NCBI RefSeq assembly: GCF_001668675.1
Contig: NZ_LZKQ01000100.1
Span: 1 to 64,000 of the forward strand
Reading direction: 5' to 3'
DNA from: Mycobacterium asiaticum
Lineage (GTDB): Bacteria; Actinomycetota; Actinomycetes; Mycobacteriales; Mycobacteriaceae
Length of the DNA stretch: 64,000 nt
Part shown: piece after piece, positions 53,856 through 63,350 of the stretch
Numbering within the stretch: position 1 is the stretch's first letter
Layout of the letters: every line of letters begins with the position of its first letter
Notes under the pieces: generated by a model
Database searches by the model: none
What the model saw: the letters and a program-made list of their open reading frames with translations, nothing else
Told to the model about the DNA's origin: nothing
Program-made: the position numbers and the translations under genes

Positions 53856-54905
53856 GTGACCTCGACTGACCGACTCAACGGGCTCGATCTGCCCGCGTTG
53901 GACCGGTACCTGCGTTCACTCGACATCGCGCGCGACGGGGAGCTGCGCGGCGAATTCATTTCCGGTGGCCGCTCCAATCTGACCTTCCGCGTGTACGACG
54001 ACGCGACGAGCTGGCTGGTGCGGCGACCGCCGCTGCATGGGTTGACGCCCTCCGCGCACGACATGAGCCGCGAGTACAAGGTCGTTGCCGCGCTGCAGAA
54101 CACCCCGGTTCCGGTGGCGCGCACGGTCGCCCTGTGCGATGACGAGTCGGTGCTGGGCGCGCCGTTCCAGATCGTCGAATTCGTCGACGGACAGGTGGTG
54201 CGCCGTCGTGCCCAGCTGGAGTCGCTGGGCCGGCGGGCGATCGACGGTTGTGTCGACGCGCTGATCCAAGTCCTTGTCGACCTGCACAACGTCGACCCCG
54301 ACTCGGTCGGGCTGAGCGACTTCGGCAAACCGAGCGGCTATCTGGAACGTCAGGTGCGCCGCTGGGGATCGCAGTGGCAGCTGGTGCGGCTGCCCGACGA
54401 CCGCCGCGACGATGACGTCGAGCGGTTGCACACCGCACTGCAACAAAGCATTCCCCAACAGAGCCGCGTGTCGATCGTGCACGGCGACTACCGGATCGAC
54501 AACACCATCCTGGACTCGCAGGACCCCACCCGGGTGCGCGCGGTGGTGGATTGGGAACTGTCCACCCTGGGCGACCCGATCAGCGACGCGGCCCTGATGT
54601 GCGTCTACCGGGACCCGGCGCTGGACCTGATCATCGACACGCAGGCGGCGTGGACCTCGCCGCTGCTTCCCACCGCCGACGAACTGGCCGACCGATACTC
54701 GCTGGTGTCCGGGCAGCCGCTCGGGCAGTGGGAGTTCTACATGGCGCTGGCGTACTTCAAGCTCGCCATCATCGCGGCCGGGATCGACTTCCGCCGGCGG
54801 ATGGCCGAGGAGGCCGACGGCAAGGCGGATTCGACGGACGACGCGCCCGAGGTGGTGGCGCCGTTGATCTCCCGCGGCCTGGCCGAGATCGCCAGGCTGA
54901 ACTAA
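53856..54905 (+). CDS. Phosphotransferase (FadE36-type, Rv3761c-like)
   Basis: A 349-residue APH-fold protein starting from GTG (TSTDRLNGLDLPALDRYL), with ISGGRSNLTFRV, HGDYRIDNTIL and VDWELSTLGDPISDAALM. The M. tuberculosis homologue is named fadE36 although it is a kinase-fold protein and not a dehydrogenase; I leave the symbol blank for that reason. Its position next to the LapA-like and proX genes is syntenic. It overlaps the convergent LapA-like gene by 4 bases. Confidence 0.86.
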   Translation: MTSTDRLNGLDLPALDRYLRSLDIARDGELRGEFISGGRSNLTFRVYDDATSWLVRRPPLHGLTPSAHDMSREYKVVAALQNTPVPVARTVALCDDESVLGAPFQIVEFVDGQVVRRRAQLESLGRRAIDGCVDALIQVLVDLHNVDPDSVGLSDFGKPSGYLERQVRRWGSQWQLVRLPDDRRDDDVERLHTALQQSIPQQSRVSIVHGDYRIDNTILDSQDPTRVRAVVDWELSTLGDPISDAALMCVYRDPALDLIIDTQAAWTSPLLPTADELADRYSLVSGQPLGQWEFYMALAYFKLAIIAAGIDFRRRMAEEADGKADSTDDAPEVVAPLISRGLAEIARLN

Positions 54906-55261
54906 CGCGGAACGGCGGACAAATTCTTCTTGGCCGCCCGGCGCAACTGAACGATCCGGGCGGTGCCGGCGGCGACGGTGATCAGCCCGCCGACGACGGC
55001 GGCCAGCAGAATCGCAACACCCAGTGGCAGCGTCCAGTGCCAGCCCAAGAACGTAAATGCCGTCGACGCCGTGTTCTGAGCGATGAAGATCAACAGCAGA
55101 ATCAGAATCAGGAAACCTGCGATCAGCGCCGACCATAGGGCGCCCGCGCGGGTGAACTTCGAGGCCGGGTCGTTCGGCGCCGTGCGGGACCGCGGCCCGG
55201 GGCGGCGGGGCGGCGGTGGCGGTGGCTGATCCGCCGGGGGCGAGCCAGAGGGGGTGCTCAT
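54902..55261 (-). CDS. LapA-domain membrane protein (Rv3760-like)
   Basis: A 119-residue protein with a proline-rich cytosolic N-terminus (PPPPPPRRPGPRS), two membrane helices (about 43-65 and 77-100), and the LapA pattern FIAQNTASTAFTFLGW between them. The ATG at 55261 is preferred to an open extension to 55309. Function is unknown; LapA family proteins are involved in envelope polysaccharide assembly in other bacteria. Confidence 0.8.
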   Translation of the reverse strand: MSTPSGSPPADQPPPPPPRRPGPRSRTAPNDPASKFTRAGALWSALIAGFLILILLLIFIAQNTASTAFTFLGWHWTLPLGVAILLAAVVGGLITVAAGTARIVQLRRAAKKNLSAVPR

Positions 55262-55333
55262 GTCTCCATCTTTGTCCCCCGCCGCACGGATTGAAACCAA
55301 CATTTGCATCTCGGTCGGGATAGTGTCGGCATC

Positions 55334-56254
55334 GTGAGGATGCTGCGGCGCGCGGCGCTCGCCGCGGTGGCGTGCCTGGTTGCGGCGTGCGGAAGTCCCG
55401 ATCCGTTCGGGTCCGGCATGGGCGGCCCGAAATCCATCGTCGTCGGATCAGGCGACTTCCCCGAATCCGAGATCGTCGCGGAGATCTACGCACAAGCCTT
55501 GCAGGCCAACGGATTCGACGTCGGTCGTCGGATGGGTATCGGCAGCCGCGAGACGTACATCCCGGCGCTGAAGGACCATTCCATCGACCTGGTGCCCGAA
55601 TACATCGGCAACCTGCTGCTCTACTTCGAACCGAAGTCCAAAGTGACCGTCCTGGATGCCGTCGAATTGGAGCTCTACCGGCAGTTGCCCGGCGATCTGT
55701 CCATCCTCACCCCCTCGCCGGCATCGGACACCGACACGGTGACGGTCACCGGTGCGACCGCGACCCGGTGGAACCTCAAAACCATCGCCGACCTGGCGGC
55801 GCACTCGGCTGAAGTGCGTTTCGCCGCGCCGTCGGCGTTCGCCACGCGTCCCTCCGGGCTGCCCGGGTTGCGCCAGAAATACGGGCTGGCCATCGCGCCG
55901 GGCAATTTCGTCACCATCAACGACGGCGGTGGTGCGGTGACGGTGCGGGCGCTCGTCGAGGGAACGGCGACCGCGGCCAACATCTTCAGCACCTCACCGG
56001 CCGTGGTCCAGGAACACTTGGTGGTACTGGCCGACCCCGAGCACAACTTCTTAGCCGGCAATATCGTGCCCCTGGTGAACTCGCAGAAGAAGTCGGACCG
56101 GCTCAAGGACGTGCTGGATGCCGTGTCGGCCAAGCTGACCACCGAAGGCATCGCCCAACTGAATGCGGCGGTATCCGGTAACGGAGGAGCAGATCCTGAC
56201 CAAGTTGCCCGCAAATGGGTGCATGACAACGGTTTCGATCACGCGATCGGGTAG
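55334..56254 (+). CDS. proX: Osmoprotectant ABC importer, substrate-binding lipoprotein
   Basis: A 306-residue lipoprotein with a signal peptide ending in lipobox VAAC (C19). The OpuAC-type substrate-binding domain shows IVVGSGDFPESEIVAEIYAQ and DLVPEYIGNLLLYF. It captures glycine betaine, choline or a related osmolyte at the cell surface. The GTG at 55334 starts a credible signal peptide. Four same-strand genes (proX-proV-proW-proZ) follow with a 3-base gap or overlaps. Confidence 0.93.
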   Translation: MRMLRRAALAAVACLVAACGSPDPFGSGMGGPKSIVVGSGDFPESEIVAEIYAQALQANGFDVGRRMGIGSRETYIPALKDHSIDLVPEYIGNLLLYFEPKSKVTVLDAVELELYRQLPGDLSILTPSPASDTDTVTVTGATATRWNLKTIADLAAHSAEVRFAAPSAFATRPSGLPGLRQKYGLAIAPGNFVTINDGGGAVTVRALVEGTATAANIFSTSPAVVQEHLVVLADPEHNFLAGNIVPLVNSQKKSDRLKDVLDAVSAKLTTEGIAQLNAAVSGNGGADPDQVARKWVHDNGFDHAIG

Positions 56255-56257
56255 TCG

Positions 56258-57352
56258 TTGATCACCTTCGACAACGTCAGCAAGGTCTTCGGCAACGGCG
56301 CCACGGCCGTCGATCGATTGAGCATGCACGTCCCAGCCGGCGAACTGACGGTCTTCGTCGGTTCCTCCGGCTGCGGCAAGACCACCGCGCTGCGAATGAT
56401 CAACCGGATGGTCGACCCGACGTCGGGCACCGTGACGGTCGACGGGGCGGACGTCTCGACGGTCAACCCGGTGCGGTTGCGGCGCGGGATCGGCTACGTC
56501 ATCCAGAACGCCGGCTTGATGCCCCACCAACGGGTGATCGACAACGTCGCGGCGGTGCCGGTGCTGCGGGGGCAGTCCCGGCGCGCCGCGCGTGCCGCCG
56601 CCCACGACGTGCTGGAGCGGGTCGGGCTGAAACCCGAAGTCGCGTCGCGCTATCCGGCGCAACTCTCCGGCGGCGAACAACAGCGCGTCGGTGTCGCGCG
56701 AGCTTTGGCGGCGGATCCGCCGATACTGCTGATGGACGAGCCGTTCTCTGCCGTCGACCCCGTGGTCCGGCACACCCTGCAGAACGAAATCCTGCGTCTG
56801 CAAAGCGAATTGCACAAGACGGTGGTGTTCGTGACCCACGACATCGACGAGGCGCTGCGGCTCGCCGACCGGGTTGCGGTGTTCGGCGCCGGCGGTGTGT
56901 TGCAGCAGTACGACGAACCCGCACGGTTGCTCGCGCGCCCCGCGAACGACTTCGTGGCGAGGTTCATCGGACTCGGCCGCGGCTACCGGTGGCTGCAACT
57001 GCTCGACGCGGCCGGGCTGCCCCTGCATGATATCGATCGGGTATCCACCAACGACCTTGCCAGCACTCAACTTTCGGATGGTTGGATGCTGGTGGTCGAC
57101 GGCGGCGGTGAGCCGATGGGCTGGATCGACGACGACGGGCTGCGGCGGCACCGGGCCGGTGAGCCGCTCACCGAGACCCTCATGCCGGTCGGTTCGGTGT
57201 TCCATGTCGACGGCAACCTCAGCCAGGCGCTGGACGCGGCGCTGGCGTCGCCGTCATCGATGGGCGTGGCCGTGGATAGCGGGCACAAGGTCGTCGGCGG
57301 CATCCTGGCCACCGACGTGCTGGCTGCCGCGGAAACCCGGCGGCGGACCTGA
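56258..57352 (+). CDS. proV: Osmoprotectant ABC importer, ATPase
   Basis: A 364-residue ATPase from TTG: Walker A GSSGCGKTT (35-43), signature LSGGEQQR (136-143), Walker B ILLMDEPFSA (D160-E161). The C-terminal about 110 residues look like CBS-type regulatory segments (VDSGHKVVGGILATDVL), as in OpuA/ProV. The start follows the proX stop by 3 bases. Confidence 0.94.
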   Translation: MITFDNVSKVFGNGATAVDRLSMHVPAGELTVFVGSSGCGKTTALRMINRMVDPTSGTVTVDGADVSTVNPVRLRRGIGYVIQNAGLMPHQRVIDNVAAVPVLRGQSRRAARAAAHDVLERVGLKPEVASRYPAQLSGGEQQRVGVARALAADPPILLMDEPFSAVDPVVRHTLQNEILRLQSELHKTVVFVTHDIDEALRLADRVAVFGAGGVLQQYDEPARLLARPANDFVARFIGLGRGYRWLQLLDAAGLPLHDIDRVSTNDLASTQLSDGWMLVVDGGGEPMGWIDDDGLRRHRAGEPLTETLMPVGSVFHVDGNLSQALDAALASPSSMGVAVDSGHKVVGGILATDVLAAAETRRRT

Positions 57353-58029
57353 TGCACTATCTGCTGAACCACCTGGGCACCGCGTGGGCGCTGACCGTCG
57401 TCCACCTGCGGCTGTCGCTGGTGCCGGTCGTTGCCGGACTGGCGATCGCGCTGCCCCTCGGACTCGCGGTGCAGCACGCCCCGCTGTGGCGGCGATTGAC
57501 CACGGCTACCGCCAGCGTGGTTTTCACCATCCCGTCGCTGGCGCTGTTTGTGGTACTGCCGCTGATCCTGGGCACCAGGATCCTCGACGAGGCCAACGTC
57601 ATGGTCGCGCTGACGGCCTACACCGCCGCCCTGATGGTGCGCGCGGTGCTCGAGGCGCTGGACGCGGTCCCGGCCCATGTCCGCGAGGCGGCCATTGCGA
57701 TCGGCTATGCGCCCGCCGTGCGCATGCTGAAAGTTGAACTGCCGCTGTCTATTCCGGTGTTGATAGCGGGGTTGCGGGTGGTGGTGGTGACCAACATCGC
57801 GATGGTCTCGGTGGGATCGGTGATCGGCATCGGTGGTCTGGGCACCTGGTTCACCGCGGGATTCCAAACCAACAAGAGCGATCAGATCCTGGCCGGCATC
57901 ATCGCCATGTTCGCCCTGGCGGTCGTGATCGACACCCTGCTCAGCCTCCTCGGCCGGCTGGTCACGCCGTGGGAGCGCGCGTCTGACCGGCGCCGGTTGC
58001 GGTCCCCGCTCGTGGGGGGTGCCCGATGA
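57352..58029 (+). CDS. proW: Osmoprotectant ABC importer, permease
   Basis: A 225-residue membrane permease with about six helices and the EAA coupling loop around REAAIAIGYAPAVRMLKVELP, preceding INIA-type C-terminal helices. It forms the channel with proZ. The ATG shares one base with the proV stop. Confidence 0.93.
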   Translation: MHYLLNHLGTAWALTVVHLRLSLVPVVAGLAIALPLGLAVQHAPLWRRLTTATASVVFTIPSLALFVVLPLILGTRILDEANVMVALTAYTAALMVRAVLEALDAVPAHVREAAIAIGYAPAVRMLKVELPLSIPVLIAGLRVVVVTNIAMVSVGSVIGIGGLGTWFTAGFQTNKSDQILAGIIAMFALAVVIDTLLSLLGRLVTPWERASDRRRLRSPLVGGAR

Positions 58030-58772
58030 ACTTCGTCGCGCAGGCGTTGTCGTTCCTGACGACCGCCGACAACTGGACGGGGCCCGCCGGCTTGGCGGCC
58101 CGGATCTGTGAGCACCTGGAGTACACCGTCCTGGCGGTGGGCGCCTCGGCCGTCATCGCCATCCCGGTCGGGCTCATCATCGGTCACACCGGACGCGGTC
58201 AGCTGGTGGTGGTCGGCGCGGTGAATGGGCTGCGAGCGCTGCCGACCTTGGGAGTACTGCTGCTCGGCGTCCTGCTGTATGGGCTGGGGCTGGGCCCGCC
58301 GATCGTGGCGCTGATGTTGCTCGGCATTCCGTCGTTGTTGGCGGGCACGTATGCGGGTATCGCCAGCGTGGACCGCCTGGTGGTGGACGCCGCGCGGGCG
58401 ATGGGGATGACCGAGGCTCAGGTGTTGCTGCGCGTTGAGGCGCCCAATGCGCTGCCACTGATCCTGGGTGGCCTGCGGAACGCGACGTTGCAGGTGGTCG
58501 CCACCGCGACAGTGGCCGCGTACGCCAGCCTGGGCGGATTGGGCCGTTATCTGATCGACGGGATCAAGGAACGGCAGTTCGCCATAGCCCTGGTCGGGGC
58601 GGTGCTGGTGGCCGCGCTGGCCCTGATTCTGGACGGCCTGCTGGCCTTGGCGGTGTGGGCTGCGGCGCCCGGTAGCGGCCGGTTGAGGCGGGTGGTCCGG
58701 CCGCGTGATCACGTACCCAAGATCACAGTTGCCGACAAAGTCACCACGGCCGACGCGCACGTCCTACGGTAG
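58026..58772 (+). CDS. proZ: Osmoprotectant ABC importer, second permease
   Basis: A 248-residue permease overlapping proW by 4 bases (ATGA). It has about five or six helices and the EAA loop DAARAMGMTEAQVLLRVEAPNALPLI. It pairs with ProW in the heterodimeric OpuB/ProWZ-type importer. Confidence 0.92.
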   Translation: MNFVAQALSFLTTADNWTGPAGLAARICEHLEYTVLAVGASAVIAIPVGLIIGHTGRGQLVVVGAVNGLRALPTLGVLLLGVLLYGLGLGPPIVALMLLGIPSLLAGTYAGIASVDRLVVDAARAMGMTEAQVLLRVEAPNALPLILGGLRNATLQVVATATVAAYASLGGLGRYLIDGIKERQFAIALVGAVLVAALALILDGLLALAVWAAAPGSGRLRRVVRPRDHVPKITVADKVTTADAHVLR

Positions 58773-58776
58773 GAGT

Positions 58777-59376
58777 GTGAACGCAGCCCCTTCTGACCCA
58801 ACACAGCGTGTCCAGCCCGCGATGTTCACCTGGCGCGCCCAGGATTGCTCGCGCATGGAATCGGTGCGAGTTCAGTTGTCCGGCAAGCGAATCAAGGCCA
58901 ACGGGCGAATCGTAGCCGCGGCCACCCCGACCAGCCCGGCCTTCGGTGCCTTCTACGAATTGCAGACCGACGAGTCCGGTGCAACCAAGCGGTTCGGGCT
59001 GACCGTCACGCTGGCGGAGCGCGAGCGCCAGCTCGCCATCGCTCGCGACGAAGAGAACATGTGGTTGATCACCGACCACCAGGGCGAGAGACGCGCGGGG
59101 TACAACGGCGCTCTGGACGTTGACCTGGTGTTCAGCCCGTTCTTCAATGCGCTGCCGATCCGGCGGCTCGGCATCCACGAGCGGGCGGAGACGCTCACGC
59201 TGCCGATGGTCTATGTGAACGTGCCCTCAATGTCCGTCGAGGCGGAGACGGTGAGTTACGCCAGCGAAGGCCGCTTGGACGGGATCAAGCTGCGTTCGCC
59301 GGTGGCCGACACCACGGTGACCGTCGACCGGGACGGGTTCATTGTTGAATATCCAGGGTTGGCAGAGCGGATCTGA
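58777..59376 (+). CDS. Putative glycolipid-binding (PF06475-type) protein, Rv3755c-like
   Basis: A 199-residue protein, the same length I recall for Rv3755c, from GTG 4 bases after the proZ stop. It shows the family pattern of a beta-rich domain: [18 protein letters not shown] near the start, [33 protein letters not shown] and a long C-terminal beta region. Role unknown. It overlaps the convergent tyrA gene by 38 bases. Confidence 0.82.
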   Translation: MNAAPSDPTQRVQPAMFTWRAQDCSRMESVRVQLSGKRIKANGRIVAAATPTSPAFGAFYELQTDESGATKRFGLTVTLAERERQLAIARDEENMWLITDHQGERRAGYNGALDVDLVFSPFFNALPIRRLGIHERAETLTLPMVYVNVPSMSVEAETVSYASEGRLDGIKLRSPVADTTVTVDRDGFIVEYPGLAERI

Positions 59377-60295
59377 TCACTCCACCGGCGCGGCCCGCGG
59401 CGGCCAGCTGCTGGCGCCAGCTGTCGGCGCCGATGGTGACGGTGACGATGTCCGACCGCGGAAAACTCTCGTAGCGGGTGCGGGCCGCGTGGCCCTCGTC
59501 GACCAGGTCGGCCACCGAACAGTTGCTGGCCAATGAGTCGCGCGCGCGGCTGAGCAGCTCGATGATCCGGCTGGTGGCCGGCACCAACTGGCCGGTATTG
59601 GCCTCGCACATCGCGCGCACCAGGTCCGGTGCCGTCCCCGCGACCCTGGTGGCGTCCCGGAACGAGCCGGCCGCCAGGGCAAACGCCAGCGGAACCTCGG
59701 CCGCCGTGATGGCCAGCGCCTCGGCGAGCAGGTGCGGCAGGTGCGAGATGGCGGCGGCGGCCGCGTCGTGCTCGTCGGATCGGGCAGGCACCACCACCGC
59801 GCCGCAGTCCAGCGCCAACGTCATCACCATTGACCAGACCGTGGGGTCGACGTGGTCGTCGACGCTGACCACCCAGGGCGCCCGGTTGAACAATCCGCCG
59901 TGCCCGGCCCGCCAGCCCGAGTGCGCGGTGCCGGTCATCGGGTGCCCGCCGACGAAGCGCTCCAGCAGCCCGGCGGCGGCGACCTCGTCGAGCACCGCGG
60001 TCTTCACGCTGGTCACGTCGGTCAGCGGACAGTGCGGCGCCAACTCGCGGATGTGGGCCAGCATGCTCGGCAGGGCCGGCATCGGCACGGCCAGCACGAT
60101 CAGCGCGTCGGTTTCGGCGGCCCGGGTCAGCGTCGCGTTGAGGTCGGTGGTGGCGTCGTACCCGTCCGAACGCGCGCCCTGGGCGCCCTCCACCGAGCGG
60201 TTGTAGCCGAATACCTCACGGCCGGATGCGGAAGCGGCCCGCAGGATCGACCCACCGATCAACCCCAGTCCGAGCACGCATACAGGTGTTTTCAC
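59339..60295 (-). CDS. tyrA: Prephenate dehydrogenase
   Basis: A 318-residue TyrA: Rossmann motif GLGLIGGS (9-16), [10 protein letters not shown]-type prephenate site ([10 protein letters not shown]) and [12 protein letters not shown]. It converts prephenate to 4-hydroxyphenylpyruvate with NAD(P)+ in tyrosine synthesis. The GTG at 60295 gives the family N-terminus; the open frame to 60427 is not coding-like. It is divergent from the Rv3753c-type gene. Confidence 0.92.
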   Translation of the reverse strand: MKTPVCVLGLGLIGGSILRAASASGREVFGYNRSVEGAQGARSDGYDATTDLNATLTRAAETDALIVLAVPMPALPSMLAHIRELAPHCPLTDVTSVKTAVLDEVAAAGLLERFVGGHPMTGTAHSGWRAGHGGLFNRAPWVVSVDDHVDPTVWSMVMTLALDCGAVVVPARSDEHDAAAAAISHLPHLLAEALAITAAEVPLAFALAAGSFRDATRVAGTAPDLVRAMCEANTGQLVPATSRIIELLSRARDSLASNCSVADLVDEGHAARTRYESFPRSDIVTVTIGADSWRQQLAAAGRAGGVIRSALPTLDIQQ

Positions 60296-60402
60296 CTCAG
60301 TCCTCACCACTTGTTCAAGGTTGGCACAGCTCAGCCGGGCGCAGGCTGCGCGTCCCGGCTTCATCTGGCCAGAGGCCAGGTCAGGGACTAGCGTATGCGG
60401 CC

Positions 60403-60927
60403 ATGGGAGTACAACGGGCCTCGGCAACGCAGGGCCCGTCCGCGGACACCCCGGACGGCTTCGGCATCGCCGTCGTGCGTGAAGAGGGCCGCTGGCGCTG
60501 CGCGCCGCTCGGCCCCAAGGCTCTTACCAGTTTGTCGGCCGCGGAGACCGAGCTGCGGGAGCTGCGCAGCGCCGGGGCGGTCTTTGGGCTCCTGGACGTG
60601 GACGACGAGTTTTTCGTCATCGTGCGCCCAGCGCCCTCCGGGACCCGGTTGCTGTTGTCGGATGCCACCGCCGCGCTGGATTACGACATCGCGGCCGAAG
60701 TGCTGGACAGCCTGGACGCCGACATCGACCCCGAAGACCTCGAGGACGCCGACCCGTTCGAGGAGGGTGACCTGGGGTTGCTCTCCGACATCGGGCTGCC
60801 CGAGGCGGTGCTGGGGGTGATTCTGGACGAGACGGACCTGTACGCCGACGAGCAACTCGGCCGGATCGCGCGGGAGATGGGTTTCGCCGAACAGTTGTCG
60901 GCGGTGATCGACCGTCTCGGTCGGTGA
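60403..60927 (+). CDS. tRNA-adenosine-deaminase-associated protein (Rv3753c-like)
   Basis: A 174-residue acidic protein with a central [19 protein letters not shown] segment and C-terminal [32 protein letters not shown]. It is conserved beside tadA in mycobacteria; direct function unknown. It starts at ATG 60403 and ends within the first copy of a 47-base repeat. Confidence 0.83.
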   Translation: MGVQRASATQGPSADTPDGFGIAVVREEGRWRCAPLGPKALTSLSAAETELRELRSAGAVFGLLDVDDEFFVIVRPAPSGTRLLLSDATAALDYDIAAEVLDSLDADIDPEDLEDADPFEEGDLGLLSDIGLPEAVLGVILDETDLYADEQLGRIAREMGFAEQLSAVIDRLGR

Positions 60928-61023
60928 TCGCAAGCGCGGCGCAGCCGGGCGCAGCGGGTCGCCGCCCTCGGTCCGGGTCGGTGATCGCAAGCGCGGACGA
61001 GCCCGGCGCAGCGGATCGCCGCC
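60920..61023 (+). repeat. Two 47-base direct repeats between the Rv3753c-like and tadA genes
   Basis: Copy 1 (60920-60966) and copy 2 (60977-61023) share GTCGGTGATCGCAAGCGCGG and the ending ATCGCCGCC, with about 6 differences; the repeat period is 57. The Rv3753c-like stop lies in copy 1. A partial third start (GTCGGTGAG) lies at 61035, at the tadA start. The frame through the repeats stays open, so a longer TadA is formally possible. Confidence 0.7.
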
Positions 61024-61037
61024 ATCAGCAGGGGTCG

Positions 61038-61499
61038 GTGAGGGTCTCTGACGAGCAGCTGATCCGCGCCGCGCTGGCAGTCGCCGGGACCGCCGGACCG
61101 CGGGACGTGCCGATCGGCGCGGTGGTCGTGAGCGCCGACGGGACCGAGCTGGCCAGGGCGGTGAATGCTCGCGAAGCGCTCGGCGATCCCACCGCCCATG
61201 CCGAGATCCTGGCGTTGCGGGCCGCGGCCGCTGTCCTCGGCGACGGCTGGCGCCTGGAGGGCGCGACGCTGGCGGTCACCGTCGAGCCGTGCACCATGTG
61301 TGCCGGTGCCTTGGTGCTGGCGCGGGTGGCTCGGGTGGTGTTCGGTGCGTGGGAGCCGAAGACCGGCGCAGTCGGGTCACTGTGGGATGTGGTGCGTGAT
61401 CGCCGGCTGAATCATCGCCCTGAGGTGCGGGGCGGAGTGCTCGCCGAAGAGTGCGCCGCGCCGCTCGAGCAGTTCTTCGCCCGGCAGCGATTGGGGTGA
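61038..61499 (+). CDS. tadA: tRNA adenosine(34) deaminase
   Basis: A 153-residue deaminase (152 in M. tuberculosis). The zinc site is H54-A-E56 in PTAHAEIL with PCTMC (84-88). It deaminates A34 of tRNA-Arg(ACG) to inosine, and that tRNA is encoded at 33718. I use the GTG at 61038, as the frame upstream runs through the repeat and lacks the family start. Confidence 0.92.
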   Translation: MRVSDEQLIRAALAVAGTAGPRDVPIGAVVVSADGTELARAVNAREALGDPTAHAEILALRAAAAVLGDGWRLEGATLAVTVEPCTMCAGALVLARVARVVFGAWEPKTGAVGSLWDVVRDRRLNHRPEVRGGVLAEECAAPLEQFFARQRLG

Positions 61500-61528
61500 G
61501 CGGCGGTCGATTCGGTAAGCTGCCTGGC

Positions 61529-61618
61529 GGTGGCGTGTCCGAGCGGCCTAAGGAGCACGCCTCGAAAGCGTGTGACGGCTAAAACCGTCCGAGGGTTCAA
61601 ATCCCTCCGCCACCGCCA
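61529..61618 (+). tRNA. tRNA-Ser(CGA)
   Basis: Acceptor GGTGGCG pairs with CGCCACC. Anticodon stem CACGC/GCGTG encloses CTCGAAA (anticodon CGA). Class II variable arm (GACGGCTAAAACCGTC), T-arm GGTTCAAATCC; CCA encoded (ends 61618). The corresponding site in M. tuberculosis is followed by integrase remnants. Confidence 0.95.
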
Positions 61619-61640
61619 AATGTCTCAGGACATCGGAATA

Positions 61641-61667
61641 GCCCGAACCCTCCTTTAGGGTCCGGGC
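61641..61667. terminator. Strong hairpin between tRNA-Ser and the convergent DUF4236 gene
   Basis: GCCCGAACCCT pairs with AGGGTCCGGGC (one mismatch) around a 5-base loop and is followed by TTTT on the plus strand. It would end tRNA-Ser transcription, and also the convergent gene. Confidence 0.8.
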
Positions 61668-61677
61668 TTTTCGCGTA

Positions 61678-62961
61678 CTAGGCCTGCGCCCATTCGCGCC
61701 CGCAGCTGGCGCAACTCCGAATTGTGCTGGCCCACTTCGGTTCGCCAGTCCGCGGCAAGCGCAAGCAGTGCGCCTCCATCGCGCCGCAACCCGGGCAGGC
61801 GCACGTCGACTCGAACGGTTCGGGCGCTTGACTGCCCATCAACCGTTGTGACTCTTCGCGCGAGTAGCGGCGTCGTCGGGTGTCCGCGTGCGTCGCTGCG
61901 ACGGCGTCCACTAGGCGGCGCAGGTCGTCGCCCGCGGTGTCCCCGAGCGGCCGGAACCTGCCTTTCCGGTCCAGGTTGAACCGTGCTTCCCGAGCGCCGA
62001 ACATCCAATCCTGCGGGCTATTGGCCGCCCAGTCCACCTGTAGCACCCGCCGGCTAAGGGCGCCAGCGTAGATCGCGTCGAGTTGCGACGTCCTCTTTCG
62101 GCGTCCTTGCAGGTCGTACCGCAGGACGACGACATATGCCTCCGTGGCTGCGGGAGCGTAAACCAACGCCTCTTTCGCGCTGGCGATCACGGTCGAGGCG
62201 AGCGCACGACGATAGAGATCGATCTTCTCCTTCTCGGTGCGCGGCCGGGTGCCTGAACCGGCCTGCACCAGGCCGTCGGTGATCTCGGGGCCGGGGTAGT
62301 GCACGACCACGGTGACGTAATTCCCGAGTGGACCTGAACCGGCGTCGATACACGCAGACTGAGATACGTTGTCCGCCAGCGCATCGTCTACTGCGGCGAT
62401 GACCTCGTGCGGGTCGTGTTCGTGCAGCAGATTCCACCTGTGCGACTCTTCGGCATAGATTGCCTGCGCCTCGGCGTAGGTGGCTTCGGCCTCCGCGCGG
62501 CGGTCTGCGCTGGCTAGCTGCCGCAGCCGTTGCCAACTCCGGGAAAGCGCCGGTGGTTCCGGAGGCGCCGGTTCGGCTGGTCCGGGAAAGTCGTCCAGGT
62601 GCAGTGAGGTGAGGAGTTCCGCGGCTCTGACGCTGTCGGCTGCGAGTTGTTTGGCTTGCCGTCGATCGAGGGCATGACCGATCATTTCCGCCACACCGGC
62701 CGCGAGTTTTACGCCGGTGACGAACGTGTCGACCTTGCTGGGTGGTACCTGCTTGGTCGAGGGGGGCGGGTGCGTTTTCCCTGCGGGACGTCGACTCTTT
62801 GTGGTCGACGAAGCCGTGAAGGGACCAAATCCCGAGCTGACGGCGGTTGCTTTGCCGGTGACAACGTGAACGCGTGCAACGCGAGGGCCCACACTGGTCC
62901 TGATCCCTGATCCTGACGCCCGGATTCGCACTCCCGGGGCAATTTTCAGACTCAATCCCAT
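61678..62961 (-). CDS. DUF4236-domain protein with C-terminal zinc ribbon
   Basis: A 427-residue protein. The N-terminus has the DUF4236 pattern (LKIAPGVRIRASGSGIRTSVGP; 4-25). A Pro/Lys-rich linker, a helical central part (about 80-190) and a soluble domain with EKEKIDLYRRAL follow, then a four-cysteine zinc ribbon near the C-terminus (CPGC, then CASC). Function unknown. It starts 13 bases after a co-oriented coiled-coil gene and lies directly after tRNA-Ser(CGA), a common integration site. Confidence 0.72.
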   Translation of the reverse strand: MGLSLKIAPGVRIRASGSGIRTSVGPRVARVHVVTGKATAVSSGFGPFTASSTTKSRRPAGKTHPPPSTKQVPPSKVDTFVTGVKLAAGVAEMIGHALDRRQAKQLAADSVRAAELLTSLHLDDFPGPAEPAPPEPPALSRSWQRLRQLASADRRAEAEATYAEAQAIYAEESHRWNLLHEHDPHEVIAAVDDALADNVSQSACIDAGSGPLGNYVTVVVHYPGPEITDGLVQAGSGTRPRTEKEKIDLYRRALASTVIASAKEALVYAPAATEAYVVVLRYDLQGRRKRTSQLDAIYAGALSRRVLQVDWAANSPQDWMFGAREARFNLDRKGRFRPLGDTAGDDLRRLVDAVAATHADTRRRRYSREESQRLMGSQAPEPFESTCACPGCGAMEAHCLRLPRTGEPKWASTIRSCASCGREWAQA

Positions 62962-62969
62962 TGCGTCCC

Positions 62970-63275
62970 CTAAGCGCCGAAGATTTCGTTCGCTTCCTTG
63001 CGCTTCTTCTCCGCGAGGTCGCGGTCTTCGGCGGCGAAGGCGTGATGTTGCTTTGCCGATCGCCGCAACCTGTCTATCTCGTGCCTGTCTCGGTTGACTG
63101 CTGACTCTTCGATGCCGGCGACCTCGTCGTGTGCGCGCGCGGACTCTTCAAGGCTCTTTGCCGCCGACAGTGCCGAGCGGCCCGCCGCTTCCCGAGCATG
63201 TGCGACTCTGTTCTCGGCGTCCTTGAGGTCCGCCTCGGTGTAGCGGCTATCCGATGGTGACTCGGGCTGATTCAT
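62970..63275 (-). CDS. Small charged helical protein
   Basis: A 101-residue hydrophilic protein with almost continuous helix and coiled-coil character from about 15 to 98 (AENRVAHAREAAGRSALSAA, RRSAKQHHAFAAEDRDLAEK). No family recognised. The ATG at 63275 is preferred to an open extension to 63302. Its close spacing to the DUF4236 gene suggests the two act together. Confidence 0.6.
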   Translation of the reverse strand: MNQPESPSDSRYTEADLKDAENRVAHAREAAGRSALSAAKSLEESARAHDEVAGIEESAVNRDRHEIDRLRRSAKQHHAFAAEDRDLAEKKRKEANEIFGA

Positions 63276-63350
63276 CGTGCCTCCCGCCGCGCGTATACCC
63301 ACTCAGATGGGGGTCACCGCGAGGCAGCGGAAATCAGCCGTCGGAATCGC

